Shown here: positions 23,104 through 32,646 of the stretch, piece by piece
Numbering within the stretch: the first letter of the stretch is position 1
Layout of the letters: every line of letters starts with the position of its first letter
Assembly: GCA_029378245.1 (NCBI GenBank)
Contig: JARKIF010000003.1
Location: 2,046,001 to 2,110,000 of the forward strand
Direction of reading: 5' to 3'
Source of the DNA: Roridomyces roridus
Taxonomy: Eukaryota > Basidiomycota > Agaricomycetes > Agaricales > Mycenaceae
DNA length: 64,000 nucleotides
Notes under the pieces: generated by a model
What the model was told of the DNA's origin: nothing
The model's input: only the letters and a program-made list of their open reading frames with translations
The model's database searches: none
Position numbers and translations under genes: made by a program

Positions 23104-23847
23104 CTAGTCGATATTTCGTCCACACATGAGCAACAAAGCCGACACCACAAACACCTCCAAAAGACCCAGTTCGATCGCTTCGCTCGTCAATTCAAAGCAA
23201 GTCGCACCCTCATTCGTTTGTGATATACGTCCGAAGAAATGACCTCCGTCAGCGTCGTAAAGCTGCGACGGAGTGAGTGGCATGGAAAGAAAAGAATGAA
23301 GAGTACACGCACGGAGATATAACGACCGTCAGGTATCCAGCCGAAATGCCGCCCTTGCACCGTCATTAGCCTGCATCTACTCGCAGTCGTTAAACTATGT
23401 TCACTCTCCAAAAAAGACCTACGATTTGTCAGGCGAGAGTGCCAGCCATTTCCCACTGTTCCTCTTTGACACCAACCCAATAAGTTCAACCACGGGGTGC
23501 TTTCGCCACTCGATCATGGCGACACATTCTTGGCGTGTGTTTTGAACCAAGGAGAAACCCGCCGTAGTCGAGTCGGTCGTAATTCGGAAGTAGCGTTGTC
23601 CGTGCCCCGACGTGACTGTCGAATTGAGTGGGGTGTTGTTTGGGCTGGAGAATGTGAAGGAGAGTAGGTTGGGCATTGGTGGAGGTGCGGGCTGCGGTGG
23701 AGGCGGCAAGTGGTGTTGGGCGCGCGGTGGGGGTTGAGCATGTCCATGCTGCACCTGTGGCAAAAAGCCGTACACTGAAGGTGTCGGGCCTCGAGAGACA
23801 TGCTGGTAAGAGGAGCCATTCGACCAGCCTTGTGCGAAAGGGTTCAT
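23104..23847 (-). CDS. DUF6593 protein with Pro-rich N-terminus
   Basis: DUF6593 is common in agaricomycetes and has no assigned function. The ATG at 23845-23847 gives MNPFAQGWSNGSSYQHVSR, then a Pro/Gln/His-rich segment. The domain starts at LLSFTFSSPNNTPLNST and continues YFRITTDS, ECVAMIEWRKHPVVEL, GRHFGWIPDGRYISLYDADG and TCFELTSEAIELGLLEVF before the stop at 23104-23106. Two introns: one splits PDKS from LMTVQG, the other YIS from LYDADGG. A TTTAAAA on the minus strand about 30-40 bp before the start may serve as a TATA element. An upstream in-frame ATG at 23869-23871 would add eight residues. Confidence 0.8.
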
Positions 23848-24699
23848 GTTGTTACATGAGCACAGTTCCATACGCCGTTTTTAAAGCGAGCCAGACCGTT
23901 CCAAAGTGGTAGAGAACGTACAACTTGAATGCGGGCGGGGATGTCGGAGGGAACAAATCGTGAAGGACAAGGCAAATAAACGAGCAGGTTTGAGAACTAT
24001 CCGCCATCAAGGCGATCTCGGAGAAGGTTATCAACTAGGCTCTGCCAGTGCGCGCATACACAGTTGGCGGTGTTTCAATTTTGCGAAGAATATTTTTGCC
24101 AAACTTGTTGGGGGTGAAAGTAGCGAGATTCTTCAAGCCCAACATTGTCGATTCTCGAGCAGATAAACCTACCACGGTAGGGTAGCGTCTGCAGAACGCG
24201 AAAACGAAAATCCTTTACAGCTTTGGGTGGCGGTCCTCGACAATCCTTGCACGTCACCGATCGAGTTGTTCGAGGCAGTGAGCACCCACACCGGCGATTA
24301 AAGAGCCAGGTTAATAATACTCGTAAGAATGGAAAACGCCTCGACGTTGTCGGTTGAGAATCCCCGTCTTTTGCGGTGCGAGATCAATCAAGGAGTGTTG
24401 TTGCAGCAGATGTTGGCCGGGCTTCCGTGGGGAATAGATGCCATTCGATGCTGCGGAGGCCGGGGAGAGGCATACAAGAAAGAGAAAATGCGGCGTATGG
24501 GGCAGTGTTTTACTGCGCTCATGTTTCTTTCTGCTGTGCGTGGGGCTTGGGCTTCCATTCTTCGAGCCGAACTGAGGCAGGTGCGCTGCTGGATGGACGG
24601 GAGTGGGAGTTTCGAGGTGCAAGTCCAGCGAGCTGCAAGCCACCCCGAGGAAGACATCCAGGGACCAGAGATGGTGGAGAGAGAGGAGATTCCTTATTT
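23848..24699. promoter_or_regulatory. Intergenic region: DUF6593 promoter and ancestral SCC2 promoter
   Basis: 852 bp without a supportable gene. Frames here (24311-24643 minus; plus from 24329) have unconserved translations. The right part, ending TTCCTTATTT at 24699, runs directly into the first copy of the SCC2 5' leader (24700-24771), so it was probably the SCC2 promoter before the retrotransposon block separated them. The last 51 bp (24649-24699) recur inverted at 24805-24855. Confidence 0.6.
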
Positions 24700-24855
24700 G
24701 GCATCAATCACTCAAGAGTATCTTCTTCTCCGACGCGCTGCATGTCTGGGCACTGGTACGCGGCACAGGGCCAGTGCATACGAGACTAGGCCGACTAAGG
24801 CGAGAAATAAGGAATCTCCTCTCTCTCCACCATCTCTGGTCCCTGGATGTCTTCC
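24649..24855. repeat. 51-bp inverted repeat at the left transposon junction
   Basis: 24649-24699 and 24805-24855 are exact reverse complements (aagacatccagggaccaga and following). Between them lie the 72-bp leader copy (24700-24771) and a 33-bp fragment of the element's B repeat end (24772-24804). Read on the minus strand, 24855 to 24772 is host promoter followed by the element's B end. That is the expected left junction of a minus-oriented insertion, here inverted. Confidence 0.9.
24700..24771 (+). repeat. 72-bp direct repeat, left copy (SCC2 leader and first 10 codons)
   Basis: Identical to 34637-34708. It starts ggcatcaatcactcaagagt. It contains an ATG at 24742, but this copy reads only [15 protein letters not shown] before a stop because it joins transposon sequence after codon 10. 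Confidence 0.93.
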
Positions 24856-25646
24856 AAGAGGAGAGAGGATTGTTCATGCGCGATGGGATACTCGTATCCA
24901 AGGAACTGCAAAACGACGGGGCTGGTGACGTAGCGCTTACGGCGGTAGATTTCGTCCTCGCCGGCGATACGCTCGTACAAGCTATCGAGGAATACTACAT
25001 GCCCCGTAGGGACGCGCCCCTCATCGCCCAGCAATTCCGGACACATTTCCAACAGCTGCGGACGCGCCCGGAGTTCTCGACTCACTTCGGCGCATGCCGT
25101 TTGTACCACAATATGGTCGTGCGAGAATGGGTCCGCAACCATTTCGACATATCAGCGTGGCAACCGCACAAATGGGAATCAGCTTACCAGCAAGACGTAC
25201 AGACACGGACGGAAGCCCAAATCCGTGCTATCGGAACCAATACCGCACAAGCCCAGCGCCTGCAAGCGCCGGGCAAAAGCTCCTTTCGCGATGGCCCATT
25301 TCGAGACCAATTTGCACCGAAAAGCCGGAACGACGCATACGGCCCCACTCGCCAACGCCAACCGCCACCAACAGCACGCGCCGACAACCGGTGCATGTAT
25401 TGCGCAGGGACGGATCATGCAAGCAGGCAGTGCCAGGCACAAGACGGGAAGTGGTGCATCCGCGGAGGCGCTAAAGGCGGCTTTACTCCCCCAGTCCACG
25501 GCATTCGACCGTGCTTCCGTTATAACTCCAATGAAGGTTGCAGCAGTGGGCCATGTAAATTCAACCACTTCTGCACCCTCTGTGGCGCCGGAGCTCCCGG
25601 TTACGCGTCTCCTGCTCATTCTTCGCAACACTGCCCGTCGTTCTGA
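24856..25646 (+). pseudogene. Truncated gag-like ORF of the left copy
   Basis: The 3' three-quarters of the ORF intact at 32291-33364. It begins at EERGLFMRDGILVSK and is fused in an open frame to the inverted host piece and flanking DNA (frame open from 24603). Both C-terminal zinc motifs are kept (CMYCAGTDHASRQC and a CCCH motif). It lacks about 95 N-terminal residues. Confidence 0.85.
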
Positions 25647-27306
25647 GCTGTTCCCTATCGTCACGCCCCTCAAAGCAGACCGGTGGGAACACTGGATTGC
25701 CGAGTTGGGCATCAAGGCGGAGTACAGCGATATCCCGGCAGGAATACGTACAGGTTTTGCACACGGCCTAGACGAAAATCAGCGAACGAGACAGACATAT
25801 ATACCCCGGAATCTCACGTCCGCACTTGAACACCCGGACGTTATCACGAATTACATCTTGAACGAGTGCCAACTTGGACGCATCTCACCTCCCTTCGATC
25901 CAGTATTTCTTGAGAGCTTAATAGGCCCATTTCGATGCTCGCCGGTCGGCTGCCTGCAAAAGGACCCACCTCACGGCAAATGGCGCATGTTTAACCACCA
26001 TTCCTTCCCATACAACAACCCCGCTATACCCTCTGTCAATTCACAGATAGACAAGGATAATTTCTCGTGTGACTGGGGCTCCTTCGCTCAATGCTACATA
26101 ATCATCGCCCGTGCACCACGAGGCACAGAAGCCACTGTATTCGACGTTAAGAGCGCATTTCGCATCGTTCCCACAAAACCTGAAGACCGCCCGCAGCTCA
26201 TGATTGAGTGGCAGGGCAAAGTCTACTTCGACAATGTCTTCTCGTTCGGAGCGACTAGTGCACCAGGAGTCTTCGGGAGAATCGCTGATCTACTGGTCAA
26301 AATATTCAGATACCTCTCCATCGACGAGATCCTCAAATGGGTCGATGACTTCGTGTTCTTCCGATACCCAGAGGGCCACGATGCCTTTGGCCGCTTCGTC
26401 TACAAGTACGACGAAAGGATCTTCTTCGAGGTCGCAGACGACCTCGGCTGGCCGTGGGAGGAGCACAAACACTTCCCGTTCCGGACGTTCTTCGCGTACA
26501 TCGGCTTTGACTGGAACATCGCCGAGCGTACAGTCTCGCTACCAGAATTGAAGAGGCAGAAGTACCTACGGAAGATTTCCCACTGGAACGCGGGGACCAA
26601 AGTCTCCAAGACCGAGGCCGAGAACGTGGTCGGCACACTCGAGCACTGCTCCCTTGTCGTCAAGCTCGGTCGCTCACACCTTGTCACGATCTATCGCCTG
26701 TCCGCCTCCTTTGCAAACGCCAGAAACGATTTCGTCAAACATACAATATCGGCAAAGGTGGCGGAGGACATCGAGTGGTGGCGCGAGACCCTGAGCCAAC
26801 CCCATGTAACCCTCCACATCCGGGAACCTCCACCAGCCGACCCGGACGAGATTTACGTTGACGCATCAACAAGTTGGGGCATCGGTTTTGTCTTCCGCGG
26901 CAAGTGGCTAGCATGGAGTTACAAACCAGGCTGGTTCTCGGCAGGACGGTGCATCGGGTGGGGTGAAATGGTAGCCATCGAGTTGGCCCTTCGCACCATC
27001 ATCGCATCCAACATCCGCAATGCACATTTCAAGCTGCGCTCCGACAACCAAGGTGTCATCGGGGCATTGGCGGCGGGCAAGTCGTATAACGCTCAGGAAA
27101 ACGCGATACTGCGAAACATCCTGCGATTATACCAGGAGGCCGAGATCTGGTTCTCCATAGAATGGGTGGAGTCGGCCAAGAACCTAGCAGACGCCCCTTC
27201 CCGCGGGCAGTTCGGAGCGAAGAAGCTACTCTACCCTAACCCACCAAGAATACCAGAGCACTTAACAGAGTACATTGAGCATTCAGTAAAATACGAAGAA
27301 CTGTAG
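25291..27306 (+). CDS. Reverse transcriptase-RNase H of Ngaro-type element (left copy)
   Basis: Polymerase ORF with no stops. The frame is open from 25225, and the first ATG is at 25291 (MAHFETNLHRK). RT signatures: KDPPHGKWRMFNHHSFPYN, ATVFDVKSAFRIVP with the first catalytic Asp, SFGATSAPGVFGRIADLL, and WVDDFVFF as the YxDD equivalent. RNase H follows: VDASTSWGIGFVF (Asp), GWGEMVAIELAL (Glu), LRSDNQGVIGAL (Asp), NLADAPSRG (Asp). It overlaps the gag-like ORF by about 360 bp in the +1 frame, so it needs an internal start or frameshift. No integrase of the DDE type is present. Confidence 0.9.
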   Translation: MAHFETNLHRKAGTTHTAPLANANRHQQHAPTTGACIAQGRIMQAGSARHKTGSGASAEALKAALLPQSTAFDRASVITPMKVAAVGHVNSTTSAPSVAPELPVTRLLLILRNTARRSELFPIVTPLKADRWEHWIAELGIKAEYSDIPAGIRTGFAHGLDENQRTRQTYIPRNLTSALEHPDVITNYILNECQLGRISPPFDPVFLESLIGPFRCSPVGCLQKDPPHGKWRMFNHHSFPYNNPAIPSVNSQIDKDNFSCDWGSFAQCYIIIARAPRGTEATVFDVKSAFRIVPTKPEDRPQLMIEWQGKVYFDNVFSFGATSAPGVFGRIADLLVKIFRYLSIDEILKWVDDFVFFRYPEGHDAFGRFVYKYDERIFFEVADDLGWPWEEHKHFPFRTFFAYIGFDWNIAERTVSLPELKRQKYLRKISHWNAGTKVSKTEAENVVGTLEHCSLVVKLGRSHLVTIYRLSASFANARNDFVKHTISAKVAEDIEWWRETLSQPHVTLHIREPPPADPDEIYVDASTSWGIGFVFRGKWLAWSYKPGWFSAGRCIGWGEMVAIELALRTIIASNIRNAHFKLRSDNQGVIGALAAGKSYNAQENAILRNILRLYQEAEIWFSIEWVESAKNLADAPSRGQFGAKKLLYPNPPRIPEHLTEYIEHSVKYEEL

Positions 27307-27381
27307 TCCGACTGAGAACCAATTTTAATGTAACTTGCATAATGAAGCGATCAGCACCAACTCCTCTTGACCACAACTACA

Positions 27382-28473
27382 ATGCTCGACATCGAAAACA
27401 TAGCCAGAGAAGCAGCAAAGAGCACCCTCGCCGACCTTGCCCGCACACGATACGGCGCATTCGCACCAAAACACAAACCTCGGCCCTCATCGCGACCACG
27501 CCTGAACGCACTATCGAACGAGTCCGAAAAGAGGGTACAGAAGGCGATACAAAGTGCATGGGCAGAGTCGACGCTCAAGAAGTACAACTCGGGCCTAGCC
27601 TCCTTCCACCGGTTCTGCGACGCCGAAGGAATAGCACACGAGCTCAGACTCCCAGCAGGCGAGTTCCTACTATGCGCGTTCGCAGCTTCGAGAGCCGGCG
27701 AGATTTCTGGGGGAACTGCGAGGGGTGCAGTTGCAGCAGTCAAGGCTTGGCACATTACCAACGACGCTGAATGGAAAGGAGGCATCCGACTACGCTACAC
27801 CCTCCGCGGAGTCGAACACATGACGCCGGCGTCGTCAAGGAAGAACCCGAGACCGCCGGTGACCGAGCCCATGCTACTGGCCCTCGACACCCACCTGAAC
27901 CACAGCAACCCGAAGGACGCAGTGGTATTCGCAGCAGCCTGCTGTGCCTTCTGGGGCCAACTCCGTATCGGGGAGATGCTCTCGTCGAACCAGACCACTT
28001 TCAAAGCTGGCCACATTCCCCTCGTCTCCGATTTGAAATCGCCTTCGACGAAAGAAGGCTCACGCATCCTGCACCTCCCGTGGACCAAAACACACCGCGA
28101 GAAGGGAGACGACGCCATGCTTTGCCGGCAAAGCTCCCGGTCAGACCCAATCGCAGCCGTCGAGGCCCACCTCTCCATAAACACCATTCCCAGCGACGAA
28201 CCGCTGTTCTCACACACGGACGCGGCGAGCACAATCATCTACCTCACTCGCAAGAAGTTCCTCGACCGATGCAACGAGATTTGGTCGAAATTAGGCTTCC
28301 CAATCTTCACCGGCCACAGCTTCCGCATCGGCGGGACAACGCAGCTGCTCCTCGCGGGGGTGAACCCCTCGATCGTGAAAGAGATGGGTCGATGGAAGTC
28401 GGACGCCTTCTTGGACTATTGGCGACGGATCGACATTCTAGCACCCTTACACGCAGAATTTTTAGATTTGTAA
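27382..28473 (+). CDS. Tyrosine recombinase of Ngaro-type element (left copy)
   Basis: DNA breaking-rejoining enzyme that would integrate a circular cDNA. The first ATG is at 27382 (MLDIENIAREAAKSTLAD); the frame is open a little upstream. The N-terminal SAM-like domain is SGLASFHRFCDAEGIAHE. Catalytic residues: Arg in GQLRIGEML, the HxxR box in TGHSFRIGGTTQLLLAG, and Tyr in KSDAFLDYWRRI. It is separated from the RT stop by 75 bp, in its own ORF. The complete R-H-R-Y set suggests an active enzyme. Confidence 0.9.
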   Translation: MLDIENIAREAAKSTLADLARTRYGAFAPKHKPRPSSRPRLNALSNESEKRVQKAIQSAWAESTLKKYNSGLASFHRFCDAEGIAHELRLPAGEFLLCAFAASRAGEISGGTARGAVAAVKAWHITNDAEWKGGIRLRYTLRGVEHMTPASSRKNPRPPVTEPMLLALDTHLNHSNPKDAVVFAAACCAFWGQLRIGEMLSSNQTTFKAGHIPLVSDLKSPSTKEGSRILHLPWTKTHREKGDDAMLCRQSSRSDPIAAVEAHLSINTIPSDEPLFSHTDAASTIIYLTRKKFLDRCNEIWSKLGFPIFTGHSFRIGGTTQLLLAGVNPSIVKEMGRWKSDAFLDYWRRIDILAPLHAEFLDL

Positions 28474-28563
28474 ATACAGACACATGAATGCTAGGTACTA
28501 CAAGCTGAAGGCTTGGTCGTGGGGTGTCCCGCGTGCCTCGGGGACGCGCCTACAGCTTGTCGA

Positions 28564-28689
28564 TGGGTCGTCCCAGCGGCACGCGTCCTGACCAGTCGGT
28601 TCTGATCGCCGAAGCGAACAAACCGCCCGGATCATCCCACTTCCTGGCAGCACCTTCAGTGCATACGAGACTAGGCCGACTAAGGCGAG
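28564..28689 (+). repeat. Split direct repeat B1, left copy
   Basis: 126 bp from tgggtcgtcccagcggc to ctaaggcgag. It abuts A2 exactly at 28689/28690. Its first 54 bp recur as partial B2 (28930-28983), and its last 33 bp recur at 24772-24804. The mirrored copy in the right element is 29248-29373. Confidence 0.85.
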
Positions 28690-28854
28690 AAAAGCACGGA
28701 TCCACTCGCGAGGCACGAGCCGTGGATGTAGTGTTTCTTGCAGGAGGCCGGCACGAGCGCGGCAGCGACCAAACAAAGCATTCGCGTGTTGGTCGCGACT
28801 ACACCGACTCGGCGCTCGTGTTCTCCAGCTGCATAGCAAGATTTAGTTTTTCGT
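28690..28854 (+). repeat. Split direct repeat A2, left copy
   Basis: 165 bp beginning aaaagcacggatccactcgc, the same sequence as the element's 5' terminus A1 (34636 down to 34472) and as A2 of the right copy (29083-29247, inverted). The B1-A2 boundary gives the sequence of a circular junction, gcgag/aaaagc. Confidence 0.88.
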
Positions 28855-29082
28855 CCCACCCACCGCACACCTACATATGATATTTGGGACACCTTCAGGC
28901 ACTGAAGGGTCTGCCAGAGCCGTGCCAGCTGGGTCGTCCCAGCGGCACGCGTCCTGACCAGTCGGTTCTGATCGCCGAAGCGAGACGCGTGCCGCTGGGA
29001 CGACCCAGCTGGCACGGCTCTGGCAGACCCTTCAGTGCCTGAAGGTGTCCCAAATATCATATGTAGGTGTGCGGTGGGTGGG
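28855..29082. repeat. Palindrome centre with truncated B2 repeats
   Basis: After each A2 lie 75 bp containing a small palindrome (ccttcaggcactgaagg), then B2. Left B2 runs 28930-28983 (54 of 126 bp) and right B2 only 28984-29007 (24 bp). The 30-bp spacer 28954-28983 is therefore the extra part of the left B2. The two copies were joined at different points within B2. Confidence 0.85.
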
Positions 29083-29247
29083 ACGAAAAACTAAATCTTG
29101 CTATGCAGCTGGAGAACACGAGCGCCGAGTCGGTGTAGTCGCGACCAACACGCGAATGCTTTGTTTGGTCGCTGCCGCGCTCGTGCCGGCCTCCTGCAAG
29201 AAACACTACATCCACGGCTCGTGCCTCGCGAGTGGATCCGTGCTTTT
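29083..29247 (-). repeat. Split direct repeat A2, right copy
   Basis: 165 bp, same sequence and orientation as the right copy's A1 at 34472-34636. Immediately adjacent to B1 (29248-29373), as expected of the B1-A2 junction in split-repeat elements. Confidence 0.88.
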
Positions 29248-29463
29248 CTCGCCTTAGTCGGCCTAGTCTCGTATGCACTGAAGGTGCTGCCAGGAAGTGG
29301 GATGATCCGGGCGGTTTGTTCGCTTCGGCGATCAGAACCGACTGGTCAGGACGCGTGCCGCTGGGACGACCCATCGACAAGCTGTAGGCGCGTCCCCGAG
29401 GCACGCGGGACACCCCACGACCAAGCCTTCAGCTTGTAGTACCTAGCATTCATGTGTCTGTAT

Positions 29464-30555
29464 TTACAAATCTAAAAATTCTGCGTGTAAGGGTGCTAGA
29501 ATGTCGATCCGTCGCCAATAGTCCAAGAAGGCGTCCGACTTCCATCGACCCATCTCTTTCACGATCGAGGGGTTCACCCCCGCGAGGAGCAGCTGCGTTG
29601 TCCCGCCGATGCGGAAGCTGTGGCCGGTGAAGATTGGGAAGCCTAATTTCGACCAAATCTCGTTGCATCGGTCGAGGAACTTCTTGCGAGTGAGGTAGAT
29701 GATTGTGCTCGCCGCGTCCGTGTGTGAGAACAGCGGTTCGTCGCTGGGAATGGTGTTTATGGAGAGGTGGGCCTCGACGGCTGCGATTGGGTCTGACCGG
29801 GAGCTTTGCCGGCAAAGCATGGCGTCGTCTCCCTTCTCGCGGTGTGTTTTGGTCCACGGGAGGTGCAGGATGCGTGAGCCTTCTTTCGTCGAAGGCGATT
29901 TCAAATCGGAGACGAGGGGAATGTGGCCAGCTTTGAAAGTGGTCTGGTTCGACGAGAGCATCTCCCCGATACGGAGTTGGCCCCAGAAGGCACAGCAGGC
30001 TGCTGCGAATACCACTGCGTCCTTCGGGTTGCTGTGGTTCAGGTGGGTGTCGAGGGCCAGTAGCATGGGCTCGGTCACCGGCGGTCTCGGGTTCTTCCTT
30101 GACGACGCCGGCGTCATGTGTTCGACTCCGCGGAGGGTGTAGCGTAGTCGGATGCCTCCTTTCCATTCAGCGTCGTTGGTAATGTGCCAAGCCTTGACTG
30201 CTGCAACTGCACCCCTCGCAGTTCCCCCAGAAATCTCGCCGGCTCTCGAAGCTGCGAACGCGCATAGTAGGAACTCGCCTGCTGGGAGTCTGAGCTCGTG
30301 TGCTATTCCTTCGGCGTCGCAGAACCGGTGGAAGGAGGCTAGGCCCGAGTTGTACTTCTTGAGCGTCGACTCTGCCCATGCACTTTGTATCGCCTTCTGT
30401 ACCCTCTTTTCGGACTCGTTCGATAGTGCGTTCAGGCGTGGTCGCGATGAGGGCCGAGGTTTGTGTTTTGGTGCGAATGCGCCGTATCGTGTGCGGGCAA
30501 GGTCGGCGAGGGTGCTCTTTGCTGCTTCTCTGGCTATGTTTTCGATGTCGAGCAT
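29464..30555 (-). CDS. Tyrosine recombinase of Ngaro-type element (right copy)
   Basis: Mirror of the left recombinase with an identical 363-residue translation from the ATG at 30553-30555. Catalytic Arg (GQLRIGEML), HSFR box and Tyr (FLDYWRR) are intact. Together with the intact RT this makes the right copy protein-complete. Its missing B2 end may prevent transposition of this copy. Confidence 0.9.
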   Translation of the reverse strand: MLDIENIAREAAKSTLADLARTRYGAFAPKHKPRPSSRPRLNALSNESEKRVQKAIQSAWAESTLKKYNSGLASFHRFCDAEGIAHELRLPAGEFLLCAFAASRAGEISGGTARGAVAAVKAWHITNDAEWKGGIRLRYTLRGVEHMTPASSRKNPRPPVTEPMLLALDTHLNHSNPKDAVVFAAACCAFWGQLRIGEMLSSNQTTFKAGHIPLVSDLKSPSTKEGSRILHLPWTKTHREKGDDAMLCRQSSRSDPIAAVEAHLSINTIPSDEPLFSHTDAASTIIYLTRKKFLDRCNEIWSKLGFPIFTGHSFRIGGTTQLLLAGVNPSIVKEMGRWKSDAFLDYWRRIDILAPLHAEFLDL

Positions 30556-30630
30556 TGTAGTTGTGGTCAAGAGGAGTTGGTGCTGATCGCTTCATTATGC
30601 AAGTTACATTAAAATTGGTTCTCAGTCGGA

Positions 30631-32646
30631 CTACAGTTCTTCGTATTTTACTGAATGCTCAATGTACTCTGTTAAGTGCTCTGGTATTCTTGGTGGGTTA
30701 GGGTAGAGTAGCTTCTTCGCTCCGAACTGCCCGCGGGAAGGGGCGTCTGCTAGGTTCTTGGCCGACTCCACCCATTCTATGGAGAACCAGATCTCGGCCT
30801 CCTGGTATAATCGCAGGATGTTTCGCAGTATCGCGTTTTCCTGAGCGTTATACGACTTGCCCGCCGCCAATGCCCCGATGACACCTTGGTTGTCGGAGCG
30901 CAGCTTGAAATGTGCATTGCGGATGTTGGATGCGATGATGGTGCGAAGGGCCAACTCGATGGCTACCATTTCACCCCACCCGATGCACCGTCCTGCCGAG
31001 AACCAGCCTGGTTTGTAACTCCATGCTAGCCACTTGCCGCGGAAGACAAAACCGATGCCCCAACTTGTTGATGCGTCAACGTAAATCTCGTCCGGGTCGG
31101 CTGGTGGAGGTTCCCGGATGTGGAGGGTTACATGGGGTTGGCTCAGGGTCTCGCGCCACCACTCGATGTCCTCCGCCACCTTTGCCGATATTGTATGTTT
31201 GACGAAATCGTTTCTGGCGTTTGCAAAGGAGGCGGACAGGCGATAGATCGTGACAAGGTGTGAGCGACCGAGCTTGACGACAAGGGAGCAGTGCTCGAGT
31301 GTGCCGACCACGTTCTCGGCCTCGGTCTTGGAGACTTTGGTCCCCGCGTTCCAGTGGGAAATCTTCCGTAGGTACTTCTGCCTCTTCAATTCTGGTAGCG
31401 AGACTGTACGCTCGGCGATGTTCCAGTCAAAGCCGATGTACGCGAAGAACGTCCGGAACGGGAAGTGTTTGTGCTCCTCCCACGGCCAGCCGAGGTCGTC
31501 TGCGACCTCGAAGAAGATCCTTTCGTCGTACTTGTAGACGAAGCGGCCAAAGGCATCGTGGCCCTCTGGGTATCGGAAGAACACGAAGTCATCGACCCAT
31601 TTGAGGATCTCGTCGATGGAGAGGTATCTGAATATTTTGACCAGTAGATCAGCGATTCTCCCGAAGACTCCTGGTGCACTAGTCGCTCCGAACGAGAAGA
31701 CATTGTCGAAGTAGACTTTGCCCTGCCACTCAATCATGAGCTGCGGGCGGTCTTCAGGTTTTGTGGGAACGATGCGAAATGCGCTCTTAACGTCGAATAC
31801 AGTGGCTTCTGTGCCTCGTGGTGCACGGGCGATGATTATGTAGCATTGAGCGAAGGAGCCCCAGTCACACGAGAAATTATCCTTGTCTATCTGTGAATTG
31901 ACAGAGGGTATAGCGGGGTTGTTGTATGGGAAGGAATGGTGGTTAAACATGCGCCATTTGCCGTGAGGTGGGTCCTTTTGCAGGCAGCCGACCGGCGAGC
32001 ATCGAAATGGGCCTATTAAGCTCTCAAGAAATACTGGATCGAAGGGAGGTGAGATGCGTCCAAGTTGGCACTCGTTCAAGATGTAATTCGTGATAACGTC
32101 CGGGTGTTCAAGTGCGGACGTGAGATTCCGGGGTATATATGTCTGTCTCGTTCGCTGATTTTCGTCTAGGCCGTGTGCAAAACCTGTACGTATTCCTGCC
32201 GGGATATCGCTGTACTCCGCCTTGATGCCCAACTCGGCAATCCAGTGTTCCCACCGGTCTGCTTTGAGGGGCGTGACGATAGGGAACAGCTCAGAACGAC
32301 GGGCAGTGTTGCGAAGAATGAGCAGGAGACGCGTAACCGGGAGCTCCGGCGCCACAGAGGGTGCAGAAGTGGTTGAATTTACATGGCCCACTGCTGCAAC
32401 CTTCATTGGAGTTATAACGGAAGCACGGTCGAATGCCGTGGACTGGGGGAGTAAAGCCGCCTTTAGCGCCTCCGCGGATGCACCACTTCCCGTCTTGTGC
32501 CTGGCACTGCCTGCTTGCATGATCCGTCCCTGCGCAATACATGCACCGGTTGTCGGCGCGTGCTGTTGGTGGCGGTTGGCGTTGGCGAGTGGGGCCGTAT
32601 GCGTCGTTCCGGCTTTTCGGTGCAAATTGGTCTCGAAATGGGCCAT
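30631..32646 (-). CDS. Reverse transcriptase-RNase H of Ngaro-type element (right copy)
   Basis: Identical to the left-arm ORF (25291-27306). RT motifs VFDVKSAFRIVP and WVDDFVFF and the RNase H acidic set are intact. The open frame continues to 32712, overlapping the gag-like ORF2 (32291-33364) in another frame. The first ATG is at 32644-32646. Confidence 0.9.
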   Translation of the reverse strand: MAHFETNLHRKAGTTHTAPLANANRHQQHAPTTGACIAQGRIMQAGSARHKTGSGASAEALKAALLPQSTAFDRASVITPMKVAAVGHVNSTTSAPSVAPELPVTRLLLILRNTARRSELFPIVTPLKADRWEHWIAELGIKAEYSDIPAGIRTGFAHGLDENQRTRQTYIPRNLTSALEHPDVITNYILNECQLGRISPPFDPVFLESLIGPFRCSPVGCLQKDPPHGKWRMFNHHSFPYNNPAIPSVNSQIDKDNFSCDWGSFAQCYIIIARAPRGTEATVFDVKSAFRIVPTKPEDRPQLMIEWQGKVYFDNVFSFGATSAPGVFGRIADLLVKIFRYLSIDEILKWVDDFVFFRYPEGHDAFGRFVYKYDERIFFEVADDLGWPWEEHKHFPFRTFFAYIGFDWNIAERTVSLPELKRQKYLRKISHWNAGTKVSKTEAENVVGTLEHCSLVVKLGRSHLVTIYRLSASFANARNDFVKHTISAKVAEDIEWWRETLSQPHVTLHIREPPPADPDEIYVDASTSWGIGFVFRGKWLAWSYKPGWFSAGRCIGWGEMVAIELALRTIIASNIRNAHFKLRSDNQGVIGALAAGKSYNAQENAILRNILRLYQEAEIWFSIEWVESAKNLADAPSRGQFGAKKLLYPNPPRIPEHLTEYIEHSVKYEEL

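Larger units (their letters stand above)
24856..28983 (+). mobile_element. Ngaro-type YR retrotransposon, 5'-truncated left copy
   Basis: Begins abruptly inside the second gag ORF (GLFMRDGILVSKELQ). It then carries RT-RNase H, tyrosine recombinase and the 3' split repeats: B1 28564-28689, A2 28690-28854, and 54 bp of B2 at 28930-28983. A1 and ORF1 are missing. All ORFs match the right copy residue for residue. Reverse transcriptase plus RNase H plus a tyrosine recombinase, with A1...B1-A2...B2 split direct repeats and no LTRs, is the Ngaro arrangement within DIRS-like elements. Confidence 0.88.

Noticed and set aside
25179..25715. 178-codon antisense ORF in the retrotransposon (also mirrored at 32222-32758)
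   Set aside because: Lies opposite the overlapping gag/RT coding region; openness follows from codon constraints on the real ORFs.
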